Below, in pieces: positions 16,333-24,575 of a DNA stretch of 64,000 bases. Positions within the stretch are counted from its first letter, which is position 1; each line of letters begins with the position of its first letter. Source of the DNA: Heritagella caecorum (lineage in GTDB: Bacteria > Bacillota > Clostridia > Oscillospirales > Acutalibacteraceae); the NCBI GenBank assembly GCA_904419035.1, contig CAJFQL010000007.1, positions 17,216 to 81,215 of the forward strand. The letters are read 5' to 3'. Made by a program: the position numbers and the translations under genes. Below the pieces are notes generated by a model. That model was not told the DNA's origin, did not search any database, and worked only from the letters and a program-made list of their open reading frames with translations.

Positions 16333-16691
16333 AGCGAGGGGACCTATAAGCCGAGTTCTGTCGTGAACAGCCATCTATCTGGTCCGGACGTTGCCGCCCG
16401 GCTCATGCCACCTCCTGGGAACGCGCCGGGCCGGCGCCGGACCAAAGGCCCATGTTCCCTCCACGGTGTTGCTCCGGATAGGGTTTACAGAGCCGCACGG
16501 TCTCCCGTGCGCTGGTGAGCTCTTACCTCGCCTTTCCATCCTTACCGGCAAAAGCCGGCGGTTTCTTTCTGTTGCACTATCCCTGGGGTCGCCCCCGGCG
16601 GCCGTTAGCCGTTATCCTGCCCTGTGGAGCTCGGACTTTCCTCAGACGGGCCCTTTCGAGACACCGCCCGCAGCTGTTCAGTCCGCTCGCT
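16333..16691 (-). ncRNA. rnpB: RNase P RNA (type A)
   Basis: On the minus strand the universally conserved segments appear in order: GAGGAAAGTCCGAGCTC, CACAGGGCAGGATAACGG, AGTGCAACAGAAAG, GGTAAGAGCTCACC, and near the 3' end CAGAACTCGGCTTATAGG. The P11-P14 region with GGTAAGAGC...GTAAACCC follows the ancestral type-A structure rather than the Bacillus type B. It processes the 5' ends of tRNAs together with RnpA. The 5' end is set about 7 nt after the predicted -10; the 3' end lies before the terminator hairpin, so both ends are approximate. Confidence 0.95.
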
Positions 16692-16697
16692 TTTCTT

Positions 16698-16727
16698 ATT
16701 GTACCTGAAAAAACGCGCAAAAGTCAA
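16698..16727 (-). promoter_or_regulatory. Promoter of rnpB
   Basis: On the minus strand TTGACT, an 18-bp spacer and TACAAT. It begins only 6 bp after the stop codon of the upstream membrane-protein gene. Confidence 0.75.
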
Positions 16728-16733
16728 GGGGCA

Positions 16734-17426
16734 TCAGGCGGCGCGGCGCTTTTGGCGGCGAATATCGGCGCTTTGCAGCCGCATGAGCAGCGGGTCCCAC
16801 AATTTCTGGTTAAAAAACTGAATCACCGGCCCCATGCAAAACGCCGTAAGTACGGTCCCCACCCCCACGGTGGCCCCCAGTAAAAAGCCCGTGAGCACAC
16901 AGATGCAGTCGGTGCCGATGCGCCAGGCGCGGAACTGGATGCGGGTGGGCAATTTCGACAGCGAAATGGCCATGACGTCGTAGGTGGAAACCCCCAGGTC
17001 GCTGGTCATATACATGGAACACGCCAGGGAAACCAGGAAAAGCCCGATGAGCATATAGAGGATGCGTTCCGCCAGGCCGGGTTCGGGCGTGAGGGCCTTC
17101 CACAGCCCTAAACTAAAATCGGCCATAAAGCCGATCCCCACCAGGTTAATGACGGTGGCAATGCCGATATACCGCCGGCCATAGATACACATGGCCGCCA
17201 GCAGCACCAAATTGAGGTACGGGTATAAAGTCCCGTAGCTGACCCCGAACACATTGGCCACCCCCGTGGCAAAGACGGTGAACGGGTCGGTGCCGAAATT
17301 GGCGATTTGGAAAAAACCCACGGCAAAACCGCTGAGGAGTACGCCCCCCACGGTCATGCACAACCGGCAGGCGTATTCATACGTAAGGTATTTATGGCAC
17401 AGCGAAGACACATCCCATTTTTTCAT
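16734..17426 (-). CDS. YczE/YyaS/YitT family membrane protein
   Basis: A 230-residue, roughly six-segment membrane protein: VGGVLLSGFAVGFFQIANFGTDPFTVFATGVANVFG, then a YitT-like SMYMTSDLGVSTYDVMAISL and VGVGTVLTAFCMGPVIQFFNQKL. The last segment aligns by eye with that of the other YczE-like protein beyond rnpB. The role is unknown; some relatives are annotated as transporters without proof. GGGGAG lies 10 bases before the ATG. Its stop abuts the rnpB promoter, so read-through may add to rnpB transcription. Confidence 0.8.
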   Translation of the reverse strand: MKKWDVSSLCHKYLTYEYACRLCMTVGGVLLSGFAVGFFQIANFGTDPFTVFATGVANVFGVSYGTLYPYLNLVLLAAMCIYGRRYIGIATVINLVGIGFMADFSLGLWKALTPEPGLAERILYMLIGLFLVSLACSMYMTSDLGVSTYDVMAISLSKLPTRIQFRAWRIGTDCICVLTGFLLGATVGVGTVLTAFCMGPVIQFFNQKLWDPLLMRLQSADIRRQKRRAA

Positions 17427-17499
17427 CCCAACAAAACTCCCCTTTCCGGGCCCAGAGCCCGGCTGTTTGCCCCCTGTTTGGCGGGCCGTTTTTCATTAT

Positions 17500-17543
17500 A
17501 AAAAAAAACCATCCCGGCCCGCAAGGGCCAAGGACGGTTTTTT
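17500..17543 (-). terminator. Terminator of the pncA-pncB operon
   Basis: The imperfect 12-bp stem CCGTCC...GGGCC against GGCCC...GGATGG, followed on the minus strand by nine T residues. Confidence 0.75.
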
Positions 17544-17560
17544 CTGCTTTTTTTCCGCTA

Positions 17561-19024
17561 TTACCGGGCATTTTCCTGCAACAGGCGGTTCTTGACTTCC
17601 CACAGGTTCTGGGACAGGTCCACATAGTAGTGGTGCGGGTTTTCAAACCGGGTGACTTCTTCCCACAGGGTGGCCACCTGTTCCTTGCAGTATTGCTGCA
17701 GCTGGGGCAGGGTGCGGGGCACGGAGATGTTTTCACCATGGCGGAACAGCTGTTCCCGCAGGCGCACGGCGCGGAAGTTTTCCACGGTTTTGCGCTTCCA
17801 GATGTGTTCCGGGTCGAAAATGGTGTAGGGCTGGGTATCGTCGATGACTTCGTTGTGCATGGTAATCACATCGGCGATGGCCTTGCCGGAATCCCGGTCG
17901 TACAGCCGCCAGATTTCCTTGAAGCAAGGCGTGGTGATTTTGGCCACGTTTTCGCTGATCTTGATCTTCGGGATGATGTTGCCGTGCTTGTCTTCCACCC
18001 CGGCCAGCTTGTACACGCCGCCGAACACCGGGTTCGAGGACGACGTAATCATGCGTTCCCCTACGCCAAAGGAATCCACCGGCGCGCCCTGGAGCAGCAT
18101 GTCGCGGATAAGGTATTCGTCCAGGCTGTTGCTCACGCAGATTTTGCAATCGGGGAACCCGGCGTCATCCAGCATTTTCCGGGCTTTGCGGGCCAGGTAG
18201 GCAATGTCGCCGGAATCGATACGGATGCCCGCGGGACGGTATCCCTTGGGGACCAGCACTTCGTTAAACACACGGATGGCGTTGGGCACACCGGATTTCA
18301 GTACATTGTACGTGTCCACCAGCAGCGTGCAGGCGCCGGGGTATTCTTCGGCATAGGCCTTGAACGCTTCGTATTCACTGGGGAACAGCTGCACCCAGCT
18401 GTGGGCCATGGTGCCCATGGCCGGCACGCCGAATTCCAGGTCGGTAATGGTACACGCCGTCCCCACGCAGCCGCCGATGTAGGCCGCCCGGGCGCCGTAA
18501 ATCGCGCCGCCGTTGCCCTGGGCCCGGCGGGAACCGAATTCCATCACGCTGCGGCCGGCCGCGGCCCGCACGATGCGGTTGGCTTTGGTGCAAACCAGGG
18601 TCTGGTGGTTGATGGTCAAAAGGATCATGGTTTCGATAAACTGGGCCTGAATGGCCGGGCCCCGCACGGTAACAATGGGTTCACCGGGGAAAATCGGGGT
18701 GCCTTCCGGCACGGCCCACACGTCACATTCGAATTTGAAGTGGCGCAGGTAGTCGATAAATTCCGGCCGGAAGATTTTTTTGCCTTCCAGATAGGCCAAA
18801 TCTTCTTCGGTAAAGTGCAGGTTATCCAGGTAATCTACCACCTGCTGTACCCCGGCCATAATGGCAAACCCGCCGCCGTCGGGCACCGTGCGGTAGAACA
18901 TATCAAAATAGACGATGGTATCGCCATACCCTCTGGCCAGGTAACCGTTGGCCATGGTGATTTCGTAAAAGTCGGTGAGCATGGTGAGGTTGACCGTATT
19001 GCTTCCCTGTTTGAGAGGTTCCAT
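17561..19024 (-). CDS. pncB: Nicotinate phosphoribosyltransferase
   Basis: A 487-residue enzyme making nicotinate mononucleotide from nicotinate, PRPP and ATP in the NAD salvage (Preiss-Handler) route. It opens with NTVNLTMLTDFYEITMANGY, the NAPRTase N-terminal signature. It also has EFGSRRAQGNGGAIYGARAAYIGG (phosphate-binding core; seen in parts), GTMAHSWVQLFPSEYEAF and RIDSGDIAYLARKARKML, as in Firmicute PncB. The ATG at 19024 has AAGGATGG 8 bases upstream; an ATG four codons earlier is too close to that site. The nicotinamidase gene ends 76 bp upstream, giving a two-step salvage operon. Confidence 0.94.
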   Translation of the reverse strand: MEPLKQGSNTVNLTMLTDFYEITMANGYLARGYGDTIVYFDMFYRTVPDGGGFAIMAGVQQVVDYLDNLHFTEEDLAYLEGKKIFRPEFIDYLRHFKFECDVWAVPEGTPIFPGEPIVTVRGPAIQAQFIETMILLTINHQTLVCTKANRIVRAAAGRSVMEFGSRRAQGNGGAIYGARAAYIGGCVGTACTITDLEFGVPAMGTMAHSWVQLFPSEYEAFKAYAEEYPGACTLLVDTYNVLKSGVPNAIRVFNEVLVPKGYRPAGIRIDSGDIAYLARKARKMLDDAGFPDCKICVSNSLDEYLIRDMLLQGAPVDSFGVGERMITSSSNPVFGGVYKLAGVEDKHGNIIPKIKISENVAKITTPCFKEIWRLYDRDSGKAIADVITMHNEVIDDTQPYTIFDPEHIWKRKTVENFRAVRLREQLFRHGENISVPRTLPQLQQYCKEQVATLWEEVTRFENPHHYYVDLSQNLWEVKNRLLQENAR

Positions 19025-19100
19025 TGCTTTTTCCATCCTTTCCACAGCGGCCGGGGAAAGACCTGGCCGTTCTGATCCAATCGCGAAAGTTAAAGGCCCG

Positions 19101-19787
19101 TCAGCATTCCGCCTGTAAAGGCACAAGGCTTTGATCCGGGCCGGCCATTCGGGCCAGTTCCACGCCGCTTTGGGCCATATTCTGCAGGGCCATGGCACTG
19201 CACAGCGCTGCCGGATGGCCCGGCCCTTCAAAGGTGGCCACCAGGTCCGTGAGGACAACCACCCGGCTTGGGCGGTTGCAGCGGTTTTCCGCCGCTTTCA
19301 GGGTGAGCGCTGCCTGCTGGATGCAGATATCGGTACAGCAGCCCGTGAGCAAGAAGGTATCAATGCCGGGGTGTTCCGTCCGCCACTGCCAAAAAGCCGG
19401 TTCCAAGCACGCATTGGTCGACGCTTTGGGGATAACGCGGCCCCATTGCTCCCGCAGCAGTTCCGGGCAGATTTCCTCTTCCCCGGTGCCTTTCACACAG
19501 TGGGGCGGGTAGCTGGTAAATTCCGGTGAATCAGGGGTATGGGTATCGGTAAACAGCAGCGTTTCCACACCGGTTTCCTTCGCCCGGCGCAGCAGCCCGG
19601 CCACCCCCGGCAACAGAGCCCGGCACAGCGGGCTGAAAAGCGCGCCTTTTTCGGCAAACCCCCGGTTTAAATCAATCACAAACAGCGCTGTGCGGGCCGG
19701 GGCCAGCCGGTCAAACGCCAACGCCGACGATACAACGGGCGCCAAGCTGTCCCATGCCCTAGCCAGGGCTGACGGTTGCTTTTCCAT
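19101..19787 (-). CDS. pncA: Nicotinamidase-type cysteine hydrolase
   Basis: A 228-residue isochorismatase-fold hydrolase. The catalytic triad is D39 (FVIDLNRGF), K121 (VIPKAST) and C155 (TDICIQQAA). The metal-site stretch DTHTPDSPEF...PPHCVKGTGEEEICPEL supplies D81, H83 and H96, which is the nicotinamidase pattern rather than plain isochorismatase. It converts nicotinamide to nicotinate, the substrate of the PncB encoded downstream in the same operon. Length is slightly above the usual ~200 because of an N-terminal helix. Confidence 0.88.
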   Translation of the reverse strand: MEKQPSALARAWDSLAPVVSSALAFDRLAPARTALFVIDLNRGFAEKGALFSPLCRALLPGVAGLLRRAKETGVETLLFTDTHTPDSPEFTSYPPHCVKGTGEEEICPELLREQWGRVIPKASTNACLEPAFWQWRTEHPGIDTFLLTGCCTDICIQQAALTLKAAENRCNRPSRVVVLTDLVATFEGPGHPAALCSAMALQNMAQSGVELARMAGPDQSLVPLQAEC

Positions 19788-19837
19788 GCTTCATTCCTCC
19801 TGCCTGTTTTCCTGTCTTGACAGCAGTCGTTTTATTT

Positions 19838-19866
19838 ATTATACCATTGTTTTGGCCCCAGTACAA
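19838..19866 (-). promoter_or_regulatory. Promoter of pncA-pncB
   Basis: On the minus strand TTGTAC, a 17-bp spacer and TATAAT preceded by an extended -10 TGG. Confidence 0.7.
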
Positions 19867-19954
19867 ACGCTTGAAAAGAACTTCAAAAAAATATACGATA
19901 TTTCTAAAAAAGTACCGATTTGCTTTGGAAAATTCATGTTTTTTTCCTTTTCTC

Positions 19955-19983
19955 TTGCATTTATGGCCCATCCGTCTTATAAT
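19955..19983 (+). promoter_or_regulatory. Promoter of the small Xre-type regulator
   Basis: TTGCAT, a 17-bp spacer and TATAAT, leaving an ~80-nt leader before the start codon. Confidence 0.7.
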
Positions 19984-20071
19984 ATAGAAAGTAGATTTTT
20001 GGCACAGATACGATCTCCTGCAGAGCTTAGTATTGTAGGAAACGAACCAGAATGCTTGTGGGGGGATGGTT

Positions 20072-20320
20072 ATGCGACTTCGAAAACAAGCTCTCGGGGC
20101 CCGTAATTTGGTAGGGGCCCGGGTTGAATTAGCACGGAAAAATCAAGGCATGAAACAGAAGGAGCTTTTGGCTCAACTTCAGGTGAACGGCGTTGATATG
20201 AATGCATCCGGTTTATCCAAACTGGAAGGGCAGCTTCGTTATGTAACGGATTTTGAACTGGCCGCTTTGGCCAACATTCTAAACGTGTCGGTTGACTGGC
20301 TCTTGGGGAGAGATGAATAA
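20072..20320 (+). CDS. Small Xre-type (Cro/CI) helix-turn-helix regulator
   Basis: An 82-residue protein consisting of one HTH_3/Xre domain: GARVELARKNQGMKQKELLAQLQVNGVDMNASGLSKLEGQLRYVTDFELAALANILNVSVDWLLG, read in parts. The end matches the common Clostridia regulators of ~80 residues. GGGGG lies 6 bases before the ATG chosen; an ATG two codons upstream is fused to the ribosome binding site. It stands alone between its own promoter and terminator, divergent from pncA, and its targets are unknown. Confidence 0.85.
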   Translation: MRLRKQALGARNLVGARVELARKNQGMKQKELLAQLQVNGVDMNASGLSKLEGQLRYVTDFELAALANILNVSVDWLLGRDE

Positions 20321-20330
20321 ATTCCGTGCT

Positions 20331-20368
20331 AAAGCGCTGTTTCGTCACGGACGGAACAGCGCTTTTTT
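20331..20368 (+). terminator. Terminator of the Xre-type regulator
   Basis: The stem AAAGCGCTGTTTC/GGAACAGCGCTTT (one wobble) is followed by six T residues. Confidence 0.85.
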
Positions 20369-20520
20369 GTTTTGCATATATTACAAAACGTATAAAACAG
20401 CGTAAATATACGGACATTTAGGCTTTTCTCTCCCCTCTTCCCCGTGTAAGCTGCCCATACGAAGCGCTGGACATCTTTTCACCTGTGGGAAAGCGAAAGC
20501 CTTTGCACCGGCACGTATTT

Positions 20521-20558
20521 TTGTATATTTTAACATTTTTATACAAATAGGATATAAT
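20521..20558 (+). promoter_or_regulatory. Orphan promoter overlapped by an inverted repeat
   Basis: TTAACA (20530-20535), a 17-bp spacer and TATAAT (20553-20558) make a good sigma-A promoter facing right. The repeat TTGTATA...TATACAA (20521-20527 and 20540-20546) brackets the -35. Only the terminator at 20576-20610 lies downstream, so a transcript would be about 45 nt. No gene in this direction explains it. Confidence 0.5.
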
Positions 20559-20575
20559 GTACTGGCCATAAAACG

Positions 20576-20610
20576 AAAAAAGCCCTGCCCCCAAAGGGGC
20601 AGAGCTTTTT
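20576..20610. terminator. Terminator of the ispH/S1 operon
   Basis: The stem AAAAGCCCTGCCCC / GGGGCAGAGCTTTT with loop CAAA and T tracts on both strands. It ends the minus-strand operon and would also stop the orphan plus-strand promoter. Confidence 0.85.
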
Positions 20611-20633
20611 GCTTTCTAAGAGAAGGCTGTATC

Positions 20634-22583
20634 TTAGGCTTCTTCGTTCGCTTCGGCTTCTTCGGCCGCCGCACGCATGGAGAGGGACACTCTCTTCTTT
20701 TCGAAGTCGATTTCGGTGATCTTGGCTTTGACCACGTCGCCGATCTTCAGCACGTCCTGGGGCTTTTCAATGCGATGGTCGGCAATCTGAGAAATGTGGA
20801 TCAGACCGTCGATGCCGGGGATGATGTTGGCAAACGCGCCAAAGGTGGTCATGCCCACCACGGTCACGTCGCACACCGTGCCCACGGGATAGTCGCGTTC
20901 CAGGATGTTCCAGGGGTTGTCTTCCTGACGCTTGTAGCCCAGGGAGATTTTGCCCTTTTCGCGGTCCAACGCCTTAATGTATACCTTCACGGTATCGCCG
21001 GGATTGACCACTTCGCTGGGATGCTTAATGCGGGTCCAGGACAGTTCGGAAATGTGAATCATGCCGTCGATGCCGCCCAGATCCACAAACGCGCCATAGG
21101 CGGTCAGGGACTTGACGGTGCCGGTGTATTCCTTGCCTTCTTCGGCGGTTTCCCAGAACTTTTCAGCCAGGGCTTTCTTTTCATCGCGCAGCACGGAGCG
21201 GATGGAGCCCACCGCACGACGGCGGCCACGGTTCACTTCGATGATGCGGAAGCGGACTTCCTTCTTCAGCAGGTCGTCCAGGCTTTCCCCACGGGAAGCC
21301 GTCGCCTGGGAAGCAGGGATGAATACGCGGATGCCGTTGGTCACGGCGATCAGGCCGCCCTTGATGATTTCCGTCACGGTGCCGGTGAGCACTTCGCCGC
21401 TTTCTTCCGCAGCCGCGATGACTTCCCAGCCCTTGATGGAATCAAGGCGCTTTTTGGACAGCATGATGGTGCCTTCCTGGTCGTTGGTGCGCATGATCAG
21501 CAGATCCATTTCGTCGCCGATCTTCACCAGATCTTCGGGACGGGCGTTGGGGTCAGCGGACAGTTCGCTGGCGGGAATAAAGCCGGCCTGCTTGCGTCCC
21601 ACATCGACATACACCTCATTCGGGGCGATACCGACAACAACACCGTGAACCTTTTCATCTGTATTCAAAGTTTTGAGAGATTCTTCAAGCATCTCCGCAA
21701 AGCTCTCGGTACCTTCCGTAGGATTCTGGACTGCGCTCTCGTTGATTTCAGACATGGTAACAAGTACCTCCTTTATGATGTGGGCAGGCGTCGAGGCGCC
21801 CGCCGTGATACCAACCTTATGCACCCCCTGCAGCACCGGCAGCTCGTCTGCGGTCTCGATCAGCATGGTCGGGCAATAAGGACTGCACACGGCCTTGAGC
21901 TTGGCGGTATTGGAACTGTGTTTGCCCCCTACCACGATCATCTGATCGCACTGCTGGGCTAACTCCCGTGCCTCTTTTTGACGTTGTGCAGTAGCATTAC
22001 ATATTGTAGCAAAAATCCGGGCGTTTGTATAGACCTTTTGCAGGATTTTCGAACAATTTTCCCATTCTGTGGCCTCAAAAGTCGTCTGGGAAACGACGCA
22101 TATAGGCTCATTTTTCCATTCCGGGTGTTCCTCCACCAGCTTTTCCAGTTCCGCTGCCCCGGAAAACACGGCCCAGGGGCCGTGCACATGCCCGAGGATC
22201 CCCTCGACTTCCGGGTGGTGGGCATCCCCGGCGACCAGCACCCGCCTTCCTTCCCGGCTGGCATTCTGGACCAGGGTGTGGATTTTTTTGACAAACGGGC
22301 AGGTGGCGTCCACACAGCAAAGCCCCTGCTTTTCGATGCGGGCCATCACACTTTCCCCCACCCCGTGGGAGCGGATGACAAGGCACCCGCCGGGGGGCAC
22401 CTGCTCCGGTGCCTCCACCGCGACGGCGCCCTTTTCTTCCAGTTCTTTGACCATTTGGGGGTTGTGGATAATGGGCCCTAAGGTATACACCCGGCCCTGT
22501 TCCGAAAGCAAACGCTGTACGGTCTTCACCGCCCGGTCCACGCCAAAGCAGAACCCGGCGGTTTTGGCTACCAGGATCTCCAT
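20634..22583 (-). CDS. ispH: HMBPP reductase IspH fused to four ribosomal protein S1 domains
   Basis: A 649-residue bifunctional protein. Residues 1-~280 are IspH, with 4Fe-4S ligands C12, C95 and C195 and motifs RSHGVG, DATCPFVKK, HHPEVEG and SQTTF. It makes IPP and DMAPP in the last MEP step. After a ~30-residue linker come four S1 RNA-binding domains at ~311-378, 398-465, 484-552 and 568-637, two with the GAF(V/A) plus GxIHIS core. The tail is acidic. This fusion is known in Clostridia. The S1 part may act as the cell's ribosomal S1-like protein. It is last gene of the rpiR-cmk-plsC operon; its ATG abuts the plsC stop codon directly. Confidence 0.95.
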   Translation of the reverse strand: MEILVAKTAGFCFGVDRAVKTVQRLLSEQGRVYTLGPIIHNPQMVKELEEKGAVAVEAPEQVPPGGCLVIRSHGVGESVMARIEKQGLCCVDATCPFVKKIHTLVQNASREGRRVLVAGDAHHPEVEGILGHVHGPWAVFSGAAELEKLVEEHPEWKNEPICVVSQTTFEATEWENCSKILQKVYTNARIFATICNATAQRQKEARELAQQCDQMIVVGGKHSSNTAKLKAVCSPYCPTMLIETADELPVLQGVHKVGITAGASTPAHIIKEVLVTMSEINESAVQNPTEGTESFAEMLEESLKTLNTDEKVHGVVVGIAPNEVYVDVGRKQAGFIPASELSADPNARPEDLVKIGDEMDLLIMRTNDQEGTIMLSKKRLDSIKGWEVIAAAEESGEVLTGTVTEIIKGGLIAVTNGIRVFIPASQATASRGESLDDLLKKEVRFRIIEVNRGRRRAVGSIRSVLRDEKKALAEKFWETAEEGKEYTGTVKSLTAYGAFVDLGGIDGMIHISELSWTRIKHPSEVVNPGDTVKVYIKALDREKGKISLGYKRQEDNPWNILERDYPVGTVCDVTVVGMTTFGAFANIIPGIDGLIHISQIADHRIEKPQDVLKIGDVVKAKITEIDFEKKRVSLSMRAAAEEAEANEEA

Positions 22584-23228
22584 TTACGCCTTACCCCCTT
22601 CCGGCTTGGCCCATGCTTTTTCGTCTGCCAGCATCTGCTGCATGGTTTGCTGCAGCTGGAGAGAGGCTTGTTCCATCCCCCGGCGGCCCGCCGCCGTCAC
22701 CTGTACCGGCGGCCCGAACACAATCCGGGTGCGGGCCAGCAGCTTGGGGCCCCGGCGGGCAAGGATCACCGCCGGAACAAGGGGCACTCCGGCCCGGGCG
22801 GCGATCATGGATGCGCCGGGGTTGCTGTGAAACGGGGTACCCACCGGGCGGATGTGGCCTTCGGGGAAAATCCCCACCACGCGCCCGTCTTTTAGCAGGG
22901 AAACCGCCTGGGATAAGCTTTTGCGGTCGGCTTCCCCCCGGTGTACCGGGAAGGCCCCCAACAGGGACAAAAACCACGCCACCCACCGGCCGTGGTCTTC
23001 AAACAGCTGGGCTTTGGCCATATAGTGCACCGGGTGCGGGCACGCCATACCGAGCAAAATGGGGTCCATGGTGGACCGATGGTTGCAGCACAGCACATAG
23101 CCCCCGGTTTTCGGGATATGCTCCCGCCCTGTTACTTTTACCCGAAATACAAGGAAGAAAATCCAGGTAAAAATCACCTTACATACGGCATAAAACCGCC
23201 GTTTATTTGTCAGTTGGTTCGTGATCAA
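22584..23228 (-). CDS. 1-acyl-sn-glycerol-3-phosphate acyltransferase (PlsC family), copy 1
   Basis: A 214-residue membrane-associated acyltransferase. An N-terminal hydrophobic helix is followed by the catalytic H-x4-D motif CNHRSTMDP, then YMAKAQLF, AFPVHRG and FPEGHIRP, the PlsC substrate-binding blocks. It acylates lysophosphatidate to phosphatidate. The best in-frame start is a TTG inside the end of the second plsC-like gene (26-bp overlap); its ribosome binding site is weak, so the start is uncertain. A tandem paralogue lies directly upstream. Confidence 0.88.
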   Translation of the reverse strand: MITNQLTNKRRFYAVCKVIFTWIFFLVFRVKVTGREHIPKTGGYVLCCNHRSTMDPILLGMACPHPVHYMAKAQLFEDHGRWVAWFLSLLGAFPVHRGEADRKSLSQAVSLLKDGRVVGIFPEGHIRPVGTPFHSNPGASMIAARAGVPLVPAVILARRGPKLLARTRIVFGPPVQVTAAGRRGMEQASLQLQQTMQQMLADEKAWAKPEGGKA

Positions 23229-23859
23229 AATCTTTCAGATCCCTTTCGCGCAGCGCCCGGATGCGGCTCATGATCAGGCGGGCCGCCCGGCGGAATTCAC
23301 TTTTATCCTCGTGCTCAATGCCCAGTTCACAGGGCAAAATGGGGTCGCCGCAGGAGACGATCAGCCGCTGCCCGGCTTTGGGGAGCTGCTGCCCGCGGCA
23401 GGTGATGCACATGGGCACCACCGGTACCTGCATCTGGTGCGCCAGAACGGCCGCGCCGGATTTGGGCTGCTGGAGTTTGCCGTCGCGGCTGCGGGTTCCT
23501 TCGATAAAGATGGCCACGACTTTCCCTTCCCGCAAAAGCTCCCGGGCGGTATCCAGGGCTTTTTCATCGCCTTTGCCCCGATGGACCGGGAACGCCCCCA
23601 GCCCCCGCAGCACGCCGCCCACCAGGGCGTTGTGGAACAGTTCTTCTTTGGCCATAAAATACAGCTGCCGGTGCAAAACGCCCCCCAACACGATGGGGTC
23701 TTTATTGGACAAATGATTGCAGCACACCAGCACCGGGCCGGTATCGGGCAGTTTATCCAGGTCTTTCCGGGTGATGGGGTTGACCAGGCGGAACGCCGTG
23801 GAGACAAGCCCCTGCCCCAGGGTATAGATTGCCGATTTACGATCTGCCATAACGGTCAT
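23203..23859 (-). CDS. 1-acyl-sn-glycerol-3-phosphate acyltransferase (PlsC family), copy 2
   Basis: A 218-residue PlsC-type protein with catalytic CNHLSNKDP, then FMAKEELF, GAFPVHRGKGD and IEGTRSRDG. Its ATG overlaps the cmk stop (ATGA), so it is translationally coupled to cytidylate kinase, a frequent arrangement in Clostridia. The second plsC gene follows with overlap. The two differ in the third motif (IEGTRSRDG here, FPEGHIRPVG in the other), so they may prefer different acyl donors or acceptors. Confidence 0.9.
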   Translation of the reverse strand: MTVMADRKSAIYTLGQGLVSTAFRLVNPITRKDLDKLPDTGPVLVCCNHLSNKDPIVLGGVLHRQLYFMAKEELFHNALVGGVLRGLGAFPVHRGKGDEKALDTARELLREGKVVAIFIEGTRSRDGKLQQPKSGAAVLAHQMQVPVVPMCITCRGQQLPKAGQRLIVSCGDPILPCELGIEHEDKSEFRRAARLIMSRIRALRERDLKDFDHEPTDK

Positions 23860-24524
23860 GCGCCCACTTTCTCACGAATAATCCCCAATAGGGCCTGTAC
23901 GCTTTCATCGAGATCCATGCCGCTGGTGTCCAGCAATACGGCGTCGGGGGCCGGTTTCATCGGCGCCACGGCCCGGTGGGCATCCTGGTAGTCCCGCTCT
24001 TCCACGTCCCGGAGCACTTCTTCATACGGCTGGGGCGTGCCTTTCTGTTCCAGTTCCAGGCAGCGCCGCCGCGCCCGCACAGCGCTGGAGGCGGTGAGGA
24101 ATACTTTCACCTGGGCGTTAGGCAGCACCACGGTGCCGATGTCACGCCCGTCCATAATGACCGAATTGGTTTTGGCCATCTGCTGCTGCAGAGAGAGCAG
24201 GTGGGCCCGCACCGCCGGTACGGCCGACACGGCGGACGCCGCCAGGCTGATTTCCGGCGTGCGGATAAACCCGGTCACATCGTCGTCCCCACAGTACACA
24301 TGCTGGCCGTCCTGCTCAAAGCGCAGGGTCACATCCACCCCGGTCACAGCGGCCGCGACAGCCGCAGCGTCGGAAAGATCGACGCCCTGTTTTTTCAGGG
24401 TATATCCAATGGCACGGTACATAGCGCCCGTGTCCACATATACGTATCCAAGTTCCTTAGCGGCCCGGCGGGCCACCGTGCTCTTGCCCGCTCCGGCGGG
24501 CCCATCAATCGCAACGGCAATCAT
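23856..24524 (-). CDS. cmk: Cytidylate kinase
   Basis: A 222-residue nucleoside monophosphate kinase that phosphorylates CMP/dCMP. P-loop DGPAGAGKSTVARRAA is at the N-terminus, then YVDTGAMYRAIGY, IMDGRDIGTVVLPNAQVKVFLTAS and RRRCLELEQKG, all cmk signatures. The start is the ATG 9 bases after GGAGG; an upstream ATG touches that site. It is followed by two plsC-type genes and ispH/S1, the usual Clostridia neighbourhood. Confidence 0.95.
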   Translation of the reverse strand: MIAVAIDGPAGAGKSTVARRAAKELGYVYVDTGAMYRAIGYTLKKQGVDLSDAAAVAAAVTGVDVTLRFEQDGQHVYCGDDDVTGFIRTPEISLAASAVSAVPAVRAHLLSLQQQMAKTNSVIMDGRDIGTVVLPNAQVKVFLTASSAVRARRRCLELEQKGTPQPYEEVLRDVEERDYQDAHRAVAPMKPAPDAVLLDTSGMDLDESVQALLGIIREKVGA

Positions 24525-24575
24525 TTGTCTCATCCTCCAGTTTTTCACATTCTCCCCATCAAACGGGGTATCTCC

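Noticed and set aside
16391..16883. Plus-strand frames across the RNase P region
   Set aside because: The region is occupied by conserved rnpB RNA on the minus strand; the frames are chance.
17630..19075. 481-codon plus-strand frame opposite pncB
   Set aside because: Antisense shadow of the nicotinate phosphoribosyltransferase gene. It has no ribosome binding site or recognisable domain.
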